From the NCBI GenBank assembly GCA_947169935.1, contig CAMVRS010000012.1, positions 1 through 39,539 on the forward strand: a DNA stretch of 39,539 nucleotides. The letters are read 5' to 3'. The number at the start of each line of letters is the position of its first letter. Position 1 is the first letter of the stretch. This document shows, piece after piece, positions 30,854 through 38,938 of this stretch. A program made the translations under genes and the position numbers. The notes beneath the pieces were generated by a model. That model had not been told where the DNA came from and made no database searches. It worked only from the letters and a program-made list of their open reading frames with translations. Origin of the DNA: an uncultured Lachnospiraceae bacterium (lineage in GTDB: Bacteria > Bacillota > Clostridia > Lachnospirales > Lachnospiraceae).

Positions 30854-32260
30854 CTACTCTTCATCATCACCTTCAGGCATCGAAAATCCGTCATCTGGAA
30901 GGTCCACTGTACCTGATCCTGTATTTTCCACAAAGTCGGGCTTTTTAGGCGCTGCCGTAGTATTACCATTATCATCCCCGATATTTTTCGTTTCAGTAGA
31001 CGATGCTTTCTCTTCCTTATTATTATCATCTTTATTATCTGCCTTATCGCCCTTATATCCGAACTCGCTTACCGGAAGTCCGGCAGCCTGGCGGAGCTCA
31101 TTGAACTCATCTATCGGCACCAGCTGGAATTTGGTCTGACGCCCGTTATATTCTGCCGTAATATACCACTTGCCTTCTATAAGCTCCTGTGCAAAGTCGT
31201 ATTTCATCTTAAACTCACTGGGACTTGCGAACTGGTTAAGAAAATCTATCGTATTCTCGTAGGTAGTGCAGATATCCGGATCCTCCAATAACGCTATAAG
31301 ATAATCCGCATTTATACAGTACTGCCCGGCATAATTAAGAAGACGCTCGATGTTCGTACCATGATATGGAGAGACCATCGCATACATCATCAGCTTTTCC
31401 TGATTCGTTATCCTGTCGAGCTGCATCAGCTTGTTTACCGAGATATACCTGTTCTTTAAGATCCTGTCCCTTTCCTTCTGCCTCTCGGTCTGATAATCGT
31501 AATGTCCCGGGAACAGCTGGCCTACTTTTGACTCTATCTCCTTAACCTCCTGATTATCCCTGACTCTCTTCTTAAAGAATCCTTTGGTCGCAACAGTCTT
31601 CATCAGGCGCAGGAAATAGTTATCCTGTGTAAGCTCATGACCGGGTTCAAAACTCTTATCTTCTTTTTTATCAGTCGGAGTTTCTTCATAAAAAGAATCC
31701 AGTTCGCCGCCGTATCTGGCAACACACTTATCAACATCCAGTAACGTCTCGGGTTCAATAAGAAATGCTTCATCTATGCTGTCCTTCTTAGGTCCGACTT
31801 TTATGCTGCTGGAGACGAGTACTTTCCTTCCCATTTCCGCCCTGAGCGCACTGGCTTTCATCTCATCGATCTTTGCCATGAGATTGGAGATATGCTCTTC
31901 CTGGTGTTCGATCTTCTCAATATAACCCTTTTTCTCCGTAGTAAGCTTTTCAACCTCATTTTTGAGGCGGACATTCTCGATCTTGATCTTGTGTATGGCA
32001 TCATTCTGCCAGGGTACAACGAGTCTTTTAAACTCATCGATGTCCTTGTTAAGATCCTCAACGTCATATTCTATCCTGTCATCCTTGATAGTAAGATATG
32101 CCGGTGATTCTGAGATCCACTTCCTTCTCCTCTGCAATGCCGATGAATTTACCGCCTCCCTCATCTCTTCATCAAGCGCCTTCATATCATCCGTTCCGGC
32201 GGCAATGAATTCATAGACATCACAGTAGTCCAGTACTTGTTTCAGTTTTTCAGTATTCAT
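30854..32260 (-). CDS. Coiled-coil hypothetical protein next to the oriT region
   Basis: 468 residues, with AAGAAAGGAG before the ATG. Residues about 75-145 form a long coiled coil (VRLKNEVEKLTTEKKGYIEK, IEHQEEHISNLMAKIDEMKA). A helical middle domain (about 220-380) contains VNKLMQLDRITNQEKLMMYA. The last ~75 residues are low-complexity Asp/Asn/Lys. I do not recognise the family and see no ATPase or nuclease motif. As the first gene downstream of the repeat-rich gene-free region, it may bind there or take part in DNA processing, but that is inference from position. Confidence 0.75.
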   Translation of the reverse strand: MNTEKLKQVLDYCDVYEFIAAGTDDMKALDEEMREAVNSSALQRRRKWISESPAYLTIKDDRIEYDVEDLNKDIDEFKRLVVPWQNDAIHKIKIENVRLKNEVEKLTTEKKGYIEKIEHQEEHISNLMAKIDEMKASALRAEMGRKVLVSSSIKVGPKKDSIDEAFLIEPETLLDVDKCVARYGGELDSFYEETPTDKKEDKSFEPGHELTQDNYFLRLMKTVATKGFFKKRVRDNQEVKEIESKVGQLFPGHYDYQTERQKERDRILKNRYISVNKLMQLDRITNQEKLMMYAMVSPYHGTNIERLLNYAGQYCINADYLIALLEDPDICTTYENTIDFLNQFASPSEFKMKYDFAQELIEGKWYITAEYNGRQTKFQLVPIDEFNELRQAAGLPVSEFGYKGDKADNKDDNNKEEKASSTETKNIGDDNGNTTAAPKKPDFVENTGSGTVDLPDDGFSMPEGDDEE

Positions 32261-32386
32261 AGTTTAGAATCTCCTTTCTTGTTCTTTACCTATATGTAGT
32301 ACCTAAAAGACTTTAATCCGTACAGTTCCAGAGAAAAAAATATACTTTTTTTCAACCCGGTCTTATTCGAAAGACAGAAATACCAT

Positions 32387-32402
32387 TTATCGGCCCCGAT
32401 AA
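32387..32402. repeat. Palindrome copy 1, TTATCGGCCCCGATAA
   Basis: A 7-bp inverted repeat (TTATCGG/CCGATAA) around CC, directly followed by a second perfect palindrome TTACCGGTAA (32403-32412). Related copies occur at 32436 and 32540. Probably a binding site for a dimeric protein. Confidence 0.8.
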
Positions 32403-32435
32403 TTACCGGTAACGTATTTATAGGAAAAATCACCC

Positions 32436-32481
32436 GATTATCGACCCCGATAATCCTGAAATGCCTGTAAATACTGGGTTT
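32436..32481. repeat. 46-bp direct repeat A with palindrome copy 2
   Basis: It begins with GATTATCG-ACCC-CGATAATC, a perfect 8-bp inverted repeat, then TGAAATGCCTGTAAATACTG and GGTTT. It recurs as repeat B 104 bp later with about 80 percent identity by eye. Confidence 0.75.
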
Positions 32482-32539
32482 CAGAGCCCAAAAATTTTTG
32501 AAAAATGATGATTTGGGAGATGTTTTTTCAGATTTCTCA

Positions 32540-32586
32540 GATTATCGGCCCCGATGATGGTCTGAAGGCCTGAAAACACTGGATTT
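32540..32586. repeat. 47-bp direct repeat B with palindrome copy 3
   Basis: GATTATCGGCCCCGATGATG, then TCTGAAGGCCTGAAAACACT and GGATTT. The palindrome has one arm changed so that G-T pairs replace A-T. The centres of palindromes 1, 2 and 3 are about 51 and 104 bp apart, close to whole helical turns. Confidence 0.75.
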
Positions 32587-32623
32587 GTCACACCCGGGTA
32601 AAATCAGCGGATCACAAGAAAAA

Positions 32624-32660
32624 AGGATAACAGGATACGCCTATAGTTGCAGGCAACTTT
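32624..32660 (-). other. Candidate origin of transfer (oriT) with RP4/MOBP-like nic site
   Basis: On the minus strand, a hairpin AGTTGC-CT-GCAACT (32658-32645) is followed 7 nt later by TATCCTG|T (32637-32630). The MOBP/RP4 nic consensus is YATCCTG|Y, with an inverted repeat about 8 nt 5' of the core. The nick would fall between 32631 and 32630 on the minus strand. It lies upstream of a MobC-like gene on an element whose relaxase is MOBP. It was identified by pattern only. A second hairpin, CAGGG-CGTA-CCCTG, is at 32693-32706. Confidence 0.5.
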
Positions 32661-32721
32661 ACGCAGAAACCGGCTACCCACGGCATCCGGATCAGGGCGT
32701 ACCCTGTAACCTTAACATAAA

Positions 32722-32750
32722 GAAAGGGCGGCGTCATTTTGACGTCACCC
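32722..32750 (-). terminator. Terminator after the 401-residue gene, overlapping TGACGTCA repeats
   Basis: Minus-strand GGGTGACGTCA (32750-32740) pairs with TGACGCCGCCC (32736-32726), with a wobble and a mismatch, followed by TTTCTTT. It would end transcripts of the orphan gene before the oriT region. Confidence 0.6.
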
Positions 32751-32782
32751 ATTTTATTACTTGACGTCATATTGACGTCATA
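32730..32782. repeat. TGACGTCA palindrome cluster, including an 11-bp tandem repeat
   Basis: TGACGTCA occurs at 32740, 32762 and 32773, with a variant GGCGTCA at 32730. The last two lie in two exact tandem copies of TTGACGTCATA (32761-32782). Spacings of 22 and 11 bp place the palindromes on one helix face. The cluster ends 14 bp before the stop codon of the 401-residue gene. Confidence 0.8.
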
Positions 32783-32795
32783 TAATCATTCAAAC

Positions 32796-33998
32796 TTAAT
32801 GGTATATATCATATAATACAAGAAGTGTAGCATAATATAAATCCTCCAGGGTAGAAAGATAAGTAAACGATGGTGTGGTAAAAACAAGATCGTTTACATT
32901 CTTTCTTCCGTAGTCTCTTGGGATAATATAACACGCGCTATAAATAAACAAACACATCCAAAATGTCAGTTCATCTTCTGAGCAATTCAATAAATCAAGA
33001 TTTTCTATCATCCAATCGAACGGTGTTATGATTGTTATATCATTCTTAATCTTATTATCCCTGCAATATATGTATTCATCTATAAAACCCACCAAGTTCG
33101 TCCTTTTCCCCGTTAAATTATTAACATCTTCACAAATGCCGGCAGAAGGAAAAATTCTTGTATTAATACCATTCACTTCAATACTTGGATACAGTTTAGC
33201 TCTATGGAAGTATTTTCCGCCTTCGTAAAGCAAATCTTTTTTTGATACCAAATGAAGTTTCTTTATATCTTCCTTGAAATATGTTAAATAAGTATCTTCC
33301 CAATCTGTTTCGAACTTTAATACAGGGATATCACACAAGCCCATTATTGCATCCTGTGTTTCAGCGCTATTATTTAAATAATCTGTATACATTGAACGAA
33401 CATGCTTATGAAGTGGAGCAATCTGTCTTGCTATCTGGCACAAAACAAATAATTGTTTGTTATCTTCATAAGCTATACAAAAGCGTTTTGCTTCAGTCAT
33501 TGCAGTTGAACTAATATGTATATTCCTTTCGTTTGATAGCTTTTCTTGCGGTACATCATTCTTAATCCTCTTTGAATTATCTTTATCATTTGAAGTTTTT
33601 TTCTCTGAAATCCCTATAATATAATCACGAAACAAATCACACATAGTCTTTGGTAGCGATTGAAAATCAGTTTTCAATCCATATTTACCTATTTCATCAA
33701 TAAGATTCTGCTGCATATGTTCTGGCAGGTTTTCAAACAGTCTAAAAAAGGCGTCTTCATTAAAATGACTCTTCATGAATAACGCGTCTTTTTTGGGAAG
33801 AGCTCTTTCTCCTGAGAAAACCTTCTCAGCCTTTCTTCTATCAGATTCTTTTTGAAAAGGGCAGTTTTCATCTACATCTTCTCCGTCCGCCACAGCTATC
33901 TTCGCAAAGAAATCCAGCATGAAATCACCTACAGTTCCATTATTCATAAGATATGACTTACATATTGATAAATAGGCAGAAAAAGTGAGACTTATCAT
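32796..33998 (-). CDS. Orphan 400-residue hypothetical protein
   Basis: About 400 residues (MISLTFSAYLSICKSYLMNN...). Of three close ATGs (34007, 34004, 33998) I prefer 33998 because AGAGGAG lies 9 nt upstream, against 0 and 3 nt for the others. The N-terminal ~130 residues are helical (VGDFMLDFFAKIAVADGEDV, PEHMQQNLIDEIGKYG). A Lys/Asn-rich linker follows, then a mixed C-terminal domain ending in hydrophobic Tyr/Leu-rich helices. I recognise no family. It is AT-rich, divergent from the DUF4417 operon across four iterons, and followed by TGACGTCA repeats, so a regulator or DNA-processing role is conceivable but not shown. Confidence 0.7.
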   Translation of the reverse strand: MISLTFSAYLSICKSYLMNNGTVGDFMLDFFAKIAVADGEDVDENCPFQKESDRRKAEKVFSGERALPKKDALFMKSHFNEDAFFRLFENLPEHMQQNLIDEIGKYGLKTDFQSLPKTMCDLFRDYIIGISEKKTSNDKDNSKRIKNDVPQEKLSNERNIHISSTAMTEAKRFCIAYEDNKQLFVLCQIARQIAPLHKHVRSMYTDYLNNSAETQDAIMGLCDIPVLKFETDWEDTYLTYFKEDIKKLHLVSKKDLLYEGGKYFHRAKLYPSIEVNGINTRIFPSAGICEDVNNLTGKRTNLVGFIDEYIYCRDNKIKNDITIITPFDWMIENLDLLNCSEDELTFWMCLFIYSACYIIPRDYGRKNVNDLVFTTPSFTYLSTLEDLYYATLLVLYDIYH

Positions 33999-34022
33999 CT
34001 TCATCATCTCCTCTACAGATTA

Positions 34023-34059
34023 TGTACGCAAATGTACGCTCATGTACGCTGGTGTACGT
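34023..34059. repeat. Four 10-bp-phased TGTACGC iterons between divergent genes
   Basis: TGTACGC at 34023, 34033 and 34043 and TGTACGT at 34053, each exactly 10 bp apart, so the same face of the helix is presented four times. They sit between the start codons of the orphan gene (33998) and the DUF4417 gene (34128), ideal for a shared operator. Confidence 0.88.
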
Positions 34060-34127
34060 TTCTAAAAATACAATCTTGCTACGATTCTACCATAAAACAG
34101 CTTATCCAGCAAAAAGGAGGAAAAAAA

Positions 34128-34850
34128 ATGAAAAACATAATAAATCAGGAAATCCGTAATGGGTGCAGAGATATCTGGAATGCTTTTATGGTAGAAGGAG
34201 CTACCATGACAACAAACGATATTCCAATTAGCCCATCAACTGCATTATCCCCGCCCATAGGATTGATAACTTACGACGATGCCAGGGCACTTGTGACAAA
34301 ACATAGGCGGTTAGGAAACGATGATTTCCATATAGATAAATATGTCTGTTGGTATATTGATGATTACAAATTCGACAATTCAGAAGGAGTCTGGCAGAAA
34401 CCATATAAAGCTCTTGATGTTTTAAAACACTTTTCAGGAATAATCACCCCTGATTGGAGCATTTATGCTGATTTTCCAATTCCTTTAAAACAATATAACA
34501 TCTACCGGATGCATGCATTCGGATATTGGTACGGTGTCATACTTGGACGGAATGTAATAAATAATGTTCGTTGGGGGACAGAAGAAACATTTTCATATTG
34601 CTTTGATGGTATTCCTAACGGAAGCATGGTTGCTATTGGATGCATTGCAAGCAATCTACGTGACCGATACAATTATTATCTCTTCAAATTAGGATTAGAA
34701 GAGATGATACGAAGAATAAATCCCCCTACCATTATTATCTATGGATCTATTCCACAAGAAATTAAAGACTATCTGGCTATCAAACATATTGATTTCATCG
34801 TATTCCCAGGAAAACGTTCACTAAGGAAGGAGGGACATTTAAATGAGTAA
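34128..34850 (+). CDS. DUF4417 family protein
   Basis: 240 residues from the ATG at 34128 with AAAGGAGG upstream; an in-frame extension upstream runs through the iterons and is rejected. The DUF4417 pattern is clear: CWYIDDYKFDNS...W, a block ending ITPDWSIYADFPIPLKQYN, WGTEETFSYCFDGIPNGSMV and a final ...TIIIYGSIPQEIKDY. The family is common on phages and plasmids and its function is not known. It overlaps the HNH nuclease gene by 8 nt, so the two are co-translated. Confidence 0.88.
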   Translation: MKNIINQEIRNGCRDIWNAFMVEGATMTTNDIPISPSTALSPPIGLITYDDARALVTKHRRLGNDDFHIDKYVCWYIDDYKFDNSEGVWQKPYKALDVLKHFSGIITPDWSIYADFPIPLKQYNIYRMHAFGYWYGVILGRNVINNVRWGTEETFSYCFDGIPNGSMVAIGCIASNLRDRYNYYLFKLGLEEMIRRINPPTIIIYGSIPQEIKDYLAIKHIDFIVFPGKRSLRKEGHLNE

Positions 34851-35394
34851 ACCTACAAGCGGGCATTTTAAAAACACTGTAGGATTTAAAATGCATCCTT
34901 CATATGACCTCTCCCTTCGCGAAGCTAAAATAGAAAAACAGATGGAGGAGGAGAAGATAGTTCCACATCCTACAAAAAAGAAACAGATGAGTTCAGCAAA
35001 GAAAAAGAAATTGAGAGGTAAAATACTGAATCGTACCATCACGCAAAAAGAATATAAGGATCTTGAATGGAACCGACGATTATCGCGACGCCGGAATAAG
35101 GGGATTGATTTATTTTGGAACCATGAAAAACAGCGATTAAATGCAGGATTACCTGGAACACGGCACTGGACAGAAGAACAAAAAAGAGATATTCTTAACA
35201 GTAGACGGCCTTCTTTTAAAGGAAAGAAGTTAAAAAGTCATCACGTATACAGTGTTAAAGATTATCCTCATCTGGCTAACAGAGAAAATTTCATATATCC
35301 CGCCACAGATAATGAACACTTTAACGGATGGCATGGTGGCAATTACTCTAAAAGCCTTCCGGGTAGACAGATCAAGCCAATCAAGGACTTTTAA
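34843..35394 (+). CDS. HNH/GHH-type nuclease-like protein, toxin candidate
   Basis: 183 residues. A basic N-terminal part (KKKQMSSAKKKKLRGKILNR) is followed by a C-terminal nuclease-like domain: RRPSFKGKKLKSHHVYSVKD, then ..YP-LAN--NFIYPAT--EHF and WHGGNYSKS. This corresponds to the 'HH..s...yP.lA.d..N...l....H...HgGn' pattern of HNH/GHH domains that end many polymorphic toxins. The paired HH, the central Asn and the final His are present. There is no signal peptide or delivery domain, so it would act inside the cell. The next gene, 11 nt downstream, may encode its antidote. Confidence 0.7.
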   Translation: MSKPTSGHFKNTVGFKMHPSYDLSLREAKIEKQMEEEKIVPHPTKKKQMSSAKKKKLRGKILNRTITQKEYKDLEWNRRLSRRRNKGIDLFWNHEKQRLNAGLPGTRHWTEEQKRDILNSRRPSFKGKKLKSHHVYSVKDYPHLANRENFIYPATDNEHFNGWHGGNYSKSLPGRQIKPIKDF

Positions 35395-35405
35395 GGAGGA
35401 ATATT

Positions 35406-35735
35406 ATGATATATAATGATACTGTAGGAATAAAGCTTAAATCAACTGAATCATTAGCTCAATCAGTAAAGATAATTCGTAAATATATACCATTATCAAT
35501 ATCAGACATTCAAAATAGAATAGGATCCGAATCATTTCTATTCTCATGTGAATGTACTGATGAAAAGGGATTGGGGCTAATTATAAAGCTATATAATCAA
35601 CTTACAAAAACCGGTTCCGTGTTAGACGTATATGATGGAGACAACATATCATCCATTGACATTATCAAAAATATGAAAGGAAGCGTTAAAGAAACGAGGC
35701 TCTCATTTGGTGACCTTGATGATGATGAAATATAA
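35406..35735 (+). CDS. Small acidic protein, putative immunity/antitoxin partner
   Basis: 109 residues, with AAGGAGG before the ATG. It looks like an alpha/beta fold (VGIKLKSTESLAQSVKIIRK, then ISDIQNRIGSESFLFSC) and is strongly acidic at the end (SFGDLDDDEI). It is the third gene of the operon, immediately after the HNH nuclease-like gene. Small acidic proteins in this place are often nuclease inhibitors. No sequence family is recognised, so the role is inferred only from position and charge. Confidence 0.65.
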   Translation: MIYNDTVGIKLKSTESLAQSVKIIRKYIPLSISDIQNRIGSESFLFSCECTDEKGLGLIIKLYNQLTKTGSVLDVYDGDNISSIDIIKNMKGSVKETRLSFGDLDDDEI

Positions 35736-35760
35736 TGCTCCTTAAATCAACTTTCGCAGA

Positions 35761-35796
35761 ATTTAAAACACAGCTATTTTCAGCTGTGTTTTAAAT
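35761..35796. terminator. Bidirectional terminator between the HNH operon and hsdR
   Basis: A perfect 15-bp stem, ATTTAAAACACAGCT (35761-35775) with AGCTGTGTTTTAAAT (35782-35796), and a 6-nt loop. The A/T-rich outer pairs give a T-run in both directions, serving the convergent genes. Confidence 0.85.
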
Positions 35797-35871
35797 CCCG
35801 GCAGAACTACTAAAGATTATCCGCACATTTGCATCATAAAATGGATATCTTATATTCTTTAATACTGATAT

Positions 35872-38800
35872 TCATACGTTATTATCAGTCCACAATTCAC
35901 ATTGCTGCATTACAGTCTCAAGTGCATCATCCATTCCCTCCGGTGGGTACTTATACTTCTTAAGTAGTTTTTTTATCATCATACGCATTTTTGCTCTTGC
36001 ATCATCTCTCTTTTGCCAATCTATTGTTCTGTTTTGTCGAAGCGTTTCCGTTAACTCTTTGGTGAGCGCAACCAGTTCAGTATTATTATAAAAGTCCTTA
36101 ATTGCCTCCGGCTTCGTTATAGCATCATAAAATGCAAGTTCTTCGTCCGAAAGCCCCATATTATTACCTGACTGTTTACTCTTTTGGATATCCTTGGCCA
36201 TTTTCATCAGCTCATCAATCACCTGCTGATTTGTAATAAGCCCATTCAGATACTGATTCATAAGTCTGTGTATCATCTCACTAAATTTCTGGGACTTAAC
36301 CAGATTCGTCCTCTTATATACCGTCACCTGCTCCTCAATAAGCTTTTTTAAAAGCTTAACCGCAAGGTTCTTCTGCTTCATCCTTGATATCTCTTCCAAA
36401 AACTGAGGATCAAAGAGCGAAAACTCCTCTTTTACACCATCAAAAAGATTGATTACACCATCGCTCTTGATACTCTGCTTAAGTAGTGCATTGATGCGTT
36501 CATTCATTTCTTTCAGTGACAGCTTGCTCTTTCCACCATCCACAAGAATACGCCCTGCCATAACCCGAACCGCTTCAAAAAATGCTGCTTCCATTCGCTC
36601 CCTTTCTGAAGTAAGGGAAGAACATAGCGATAAAGCCTGATTCAAAAGGAAGGCCTCCTTAATATAGGTCTTTAAAAGTACTTCTTTATCAGGTGCTGCC
36701 ACATAGTTTACTGCTCCGGTAATAGCCTTCGCACGCTCAAGATCTGTCCCCTTCATAAAACCGCTGTAATCATATTCATGCAAAAGATCTTTACATACCT
36801 CCAGTTTTTCCTGAAACTTCGGATATGCCACCTTTGCAATATCCGTATCCCCGTAATTCTTCTTATCACGGGTTGTGTAATCATTCATAGCCTGCTTCAG
36901 GGCGGTTGCAATACCGACATAATCAATCACAAGACCGCCTTCCTTGTCCTGGAACACCCTGTTTACCCTTGCAATGGCCTGCATCAGATTATGCCCGGAC
37001 ATTGGCTTATAGACATACATCGTCGCAAGTGAAGGTACATCAAAGCCGGTGAGCCACATATCCACAACAATAACAATTTTTAGGGGGCTGTCATTATCCT
37101 TAAACTTCTTCGCCAGCTCATTACGGTGAGTTTTATTACCAATGATTTCTCTCCATTCTTCAGGATCCTTATTGCTCTCCGTCATAACAACAGCTACCTT
37201 CTCCGTCCATGAAGGTCTTAGTTCAAGGATACGATGATAAATGTCTAATGCGATTCCACGGGAATACGCCACAATCATAGCTTTCCCGGTAAGTAGATTC
37301 TGCCTGTAATTCTCATAATGATCCAAAATATCATTGACAAGGGAATCGATAGTCTGCGGATTTCCCAATATAGCTTCCATCTTTCCAAGAGTTTGCTTGC
37401 TCTTTTGGATCACAGCCTCATCAGCTTGATCCGTCGCCTCAATCATATCATATTCTTGGTCGATAAGTTTAATGGTCTCTTCATCCAAGTTAAGCTTTAC
37501 AACACGGCTCTCATAGTATACTGGTCTTGTAGCTCCGTCCTCAACAGCTTGTGTCATGTCATAGACATCAATATAATCACCAAACACCGCCCTTGTATTA
37601 TGATCCTTAGATGCTACCGGTGTACCAGTAAACCCAATAAAAGTAGCATTCGGCAAACAATCACGAATGATACGGGCAGTTCCGATAACTCGTTTTGCTT
37701 CCTGTTCACCGTCTTCATTAGTAACCATCTTTATTCGTTCCGAAAGACCATACTGACTCCTATGCGCTTCATCAGCCATAACAATGATGTTTCTTCTCTC
37801 AGACAATGCCGTATCCGATTCTTCAAACTTCTGCATTGTTGTAAAGATAATACCATTGGCATTGCGCGAATTAAGCCAATTCATAAGATGTTCTCTGCTG
37901 GTAGCATGTTCCGGCTTCTGGCGCAAAAAATCACTGCAACGCGCAAACTGAGAAAACAACTGATCATCCAGATCATTTCTGTCCGTAATAACAACAATAG
38001 TTGGACTTTCCAGTGCCTGTTGTAACAGATGCGCATAAAAGACCATAGATAAAGATTTGCCAGAACCCTGCGTATGCCAGAATACACCACCTTTACCATC
38101 ACCGCCTTCAGAAGCAGCTTTAACAGTGCTCTCTATCGCTTTCTTTACCGCAAAGTACTGGTGGTATGCAGCAAGAATCTTATATGAGTTGATACCTTCA
38201 ACATTAAAACAGATAAAGTTCTTTATAATATCTAAAAGGCGCTCCCGCTCAAACATCCCCTCGAAAAAGGTATCAAACTGAGCATACTGGGTGTTTTCCT
38301 TATCGCCATCTTTTGTCTTCCACTCCATGTATCGGTCTTCCCCGGAAGTGATGGTACCGGCTTTAGATTTAGCCATATCACTCATGACGCAGATGGCGTT
38401 ATAATAAAACATTGATGGAATATCATGCATATAGTTACGAATCTGAAGAAAACCTTCGGAAGCATCCGTTTCCTCTCTGGATGGAGATTTCAACTCTATA
38501 AGAACAAGCGGAAGGCCATTTACAAACAACAATATATCTGGACGCCTATTGCTGTTTTCTACATACGTCCATTGGTTGGCTACGATAAAGGAGTTATTAT
38601 CTACATCCTTATAATCGGCAATATAAGCGATATCTGATCGTACTTCTCCTTTTTCATGATAGCTGACTTCTATACCGTTCTGTAGGTAATTCATGAATAC
38701 TGTATTCTTCTGAACCATTGTGCCATTTTCAAAATTTTTGAGCTTATACAGCGCATCATCAATGGCCGCTTCTGGTAAAGTCGGATTCAGACGATGAATT

Positions 38801-38937
38801 GATTCCAATAGAATATCATCATAAAGGGGGCTCTTATAGTCCCTTTCCACGTCAGGGCCATAGACATGCTGATAGCCCATGTTTTGAAATAATTCTATAA
38901 GAGAGTTTTCGTAATCAGCTTCAATGAATCCCGGCAT
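35872..38937 (-). CDS. hsdR: Type I restriction enzyme R subunit (HsdR)
   Basis: 1021 residues from the ATG at 38937 with AAGGAGG 7 nt upstream. The N-terminal nuclease domain has the PD-ExK site: D134 in RRPDILLF and E148/K150 in LVLIELKSP. The motor domain has Walker A TQGSGKS at 289-295, then DRNDLDDQLF, the DEAH box in VMADEAHRSQYG and FTGTPVAS. The helicase C-terminal part includes DMWLTGFDVPSL and QAIARVNRVF. HsdR translocates DNA and cuts it as part of the R2M2S complex. hsdM and hsdS are not in the window. The kinase gene directly upstream is in the same transcript. Confidence 0.97.
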   Translation of the reverse strand: MPGFIEADYENSLIELFQNMGYQHVYGPDVERDYKSPLYDDILLESIHRLNPTLPEAAIDDALYKLKNFENGTMVQKNTVFMNYLQNGIEVSYHEKGEVRSDIAYIADYKDVDNNSFIVANQWTYVENSNRRPDILLFVNGLPLVLIELKSPSREETDASEGFLQIRNYMHDIPSMFYYNAICVMSDMAKSKAGTITSGEDRYMEWKTKDGDKENTQYAQFDTFFEGMFERERLLDIIKNFICFNVEGINSYKILAAYHQYFAVKKAIESTVKAASEGGDGKGGVFWHTQGSGKSLSMVFYAHLLQQALESPTIVVITDRNDLDDQLFSQFARCSDFLRQKPEHATSREHLMNWLNSRNANGIIFTTMQKFEESDTALSERRNIIVMADEAHRSQYGLSERIKMVTNEDGEQEAKRVIGTARIIRDCLPNATFIGFTGTPVASKDHNTRAVFGDYIDVYDMTQAVEDGATRPVYYESRVVKLNLDEETIKLIDQEYDMIEATDQADEAVIQKSKQTLGKMEAILGNPQTIDSLVNDILDHYENYRQNLLTGKAMIVAYSRGIALDIYHRILELRPSWTEKVAVVMTESNKDPEEWREIIGNKTHRNELAKKFKDNDSPLKIVIVVDMWLTGFDVPSLATMYVYKPMSGHNLMQAIARVNRVFQDKEGGLVIDYVGIATALKQAMNDYTTRDKKNYGDTDIAKVAYPKFQEKLEVCKDLLHEYDYSGFMKGTDLERAKAITGAVNYVAAPDKEVLLKTYIKEAFLLNQALSLCSSLTSERERMEAAFFEAVRVMAGRILVDGGKSKLSLKEMNERINALLKQSIKSDGVINLFDGVKEEFSLFDPQFLEEISRMKQKNLAVKLLKKLIEEQVTVYKRTNLVKSQKFSEMIHRLMNQYLNGLITNQQVIDELMKMAKDIQKSKQSGNNMGLSDEELAFYDAITKPEAIKDFYNNTELVALTKELTETLRQNRTIDWQKRDDARAKMRMMIKKLLKKYKYPPEGMDDALETVMQQCELWTDNNV

Positions 38938-38938
38938 A

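Noticed and set aside
32465-32530. CCCAAAAATTTTTG...TTTGGG stretch as a terminator
   Set aside because: It is an AT-rich imperfect repeat in the middle of the gene-free region with no gene ending nearby in either direction.
32387-32558. ATTATCGGCCCCGATAAT palindromes as parS sites
   Set aside because: They do not match the parS consensus and no ParA/ParB gene is present.
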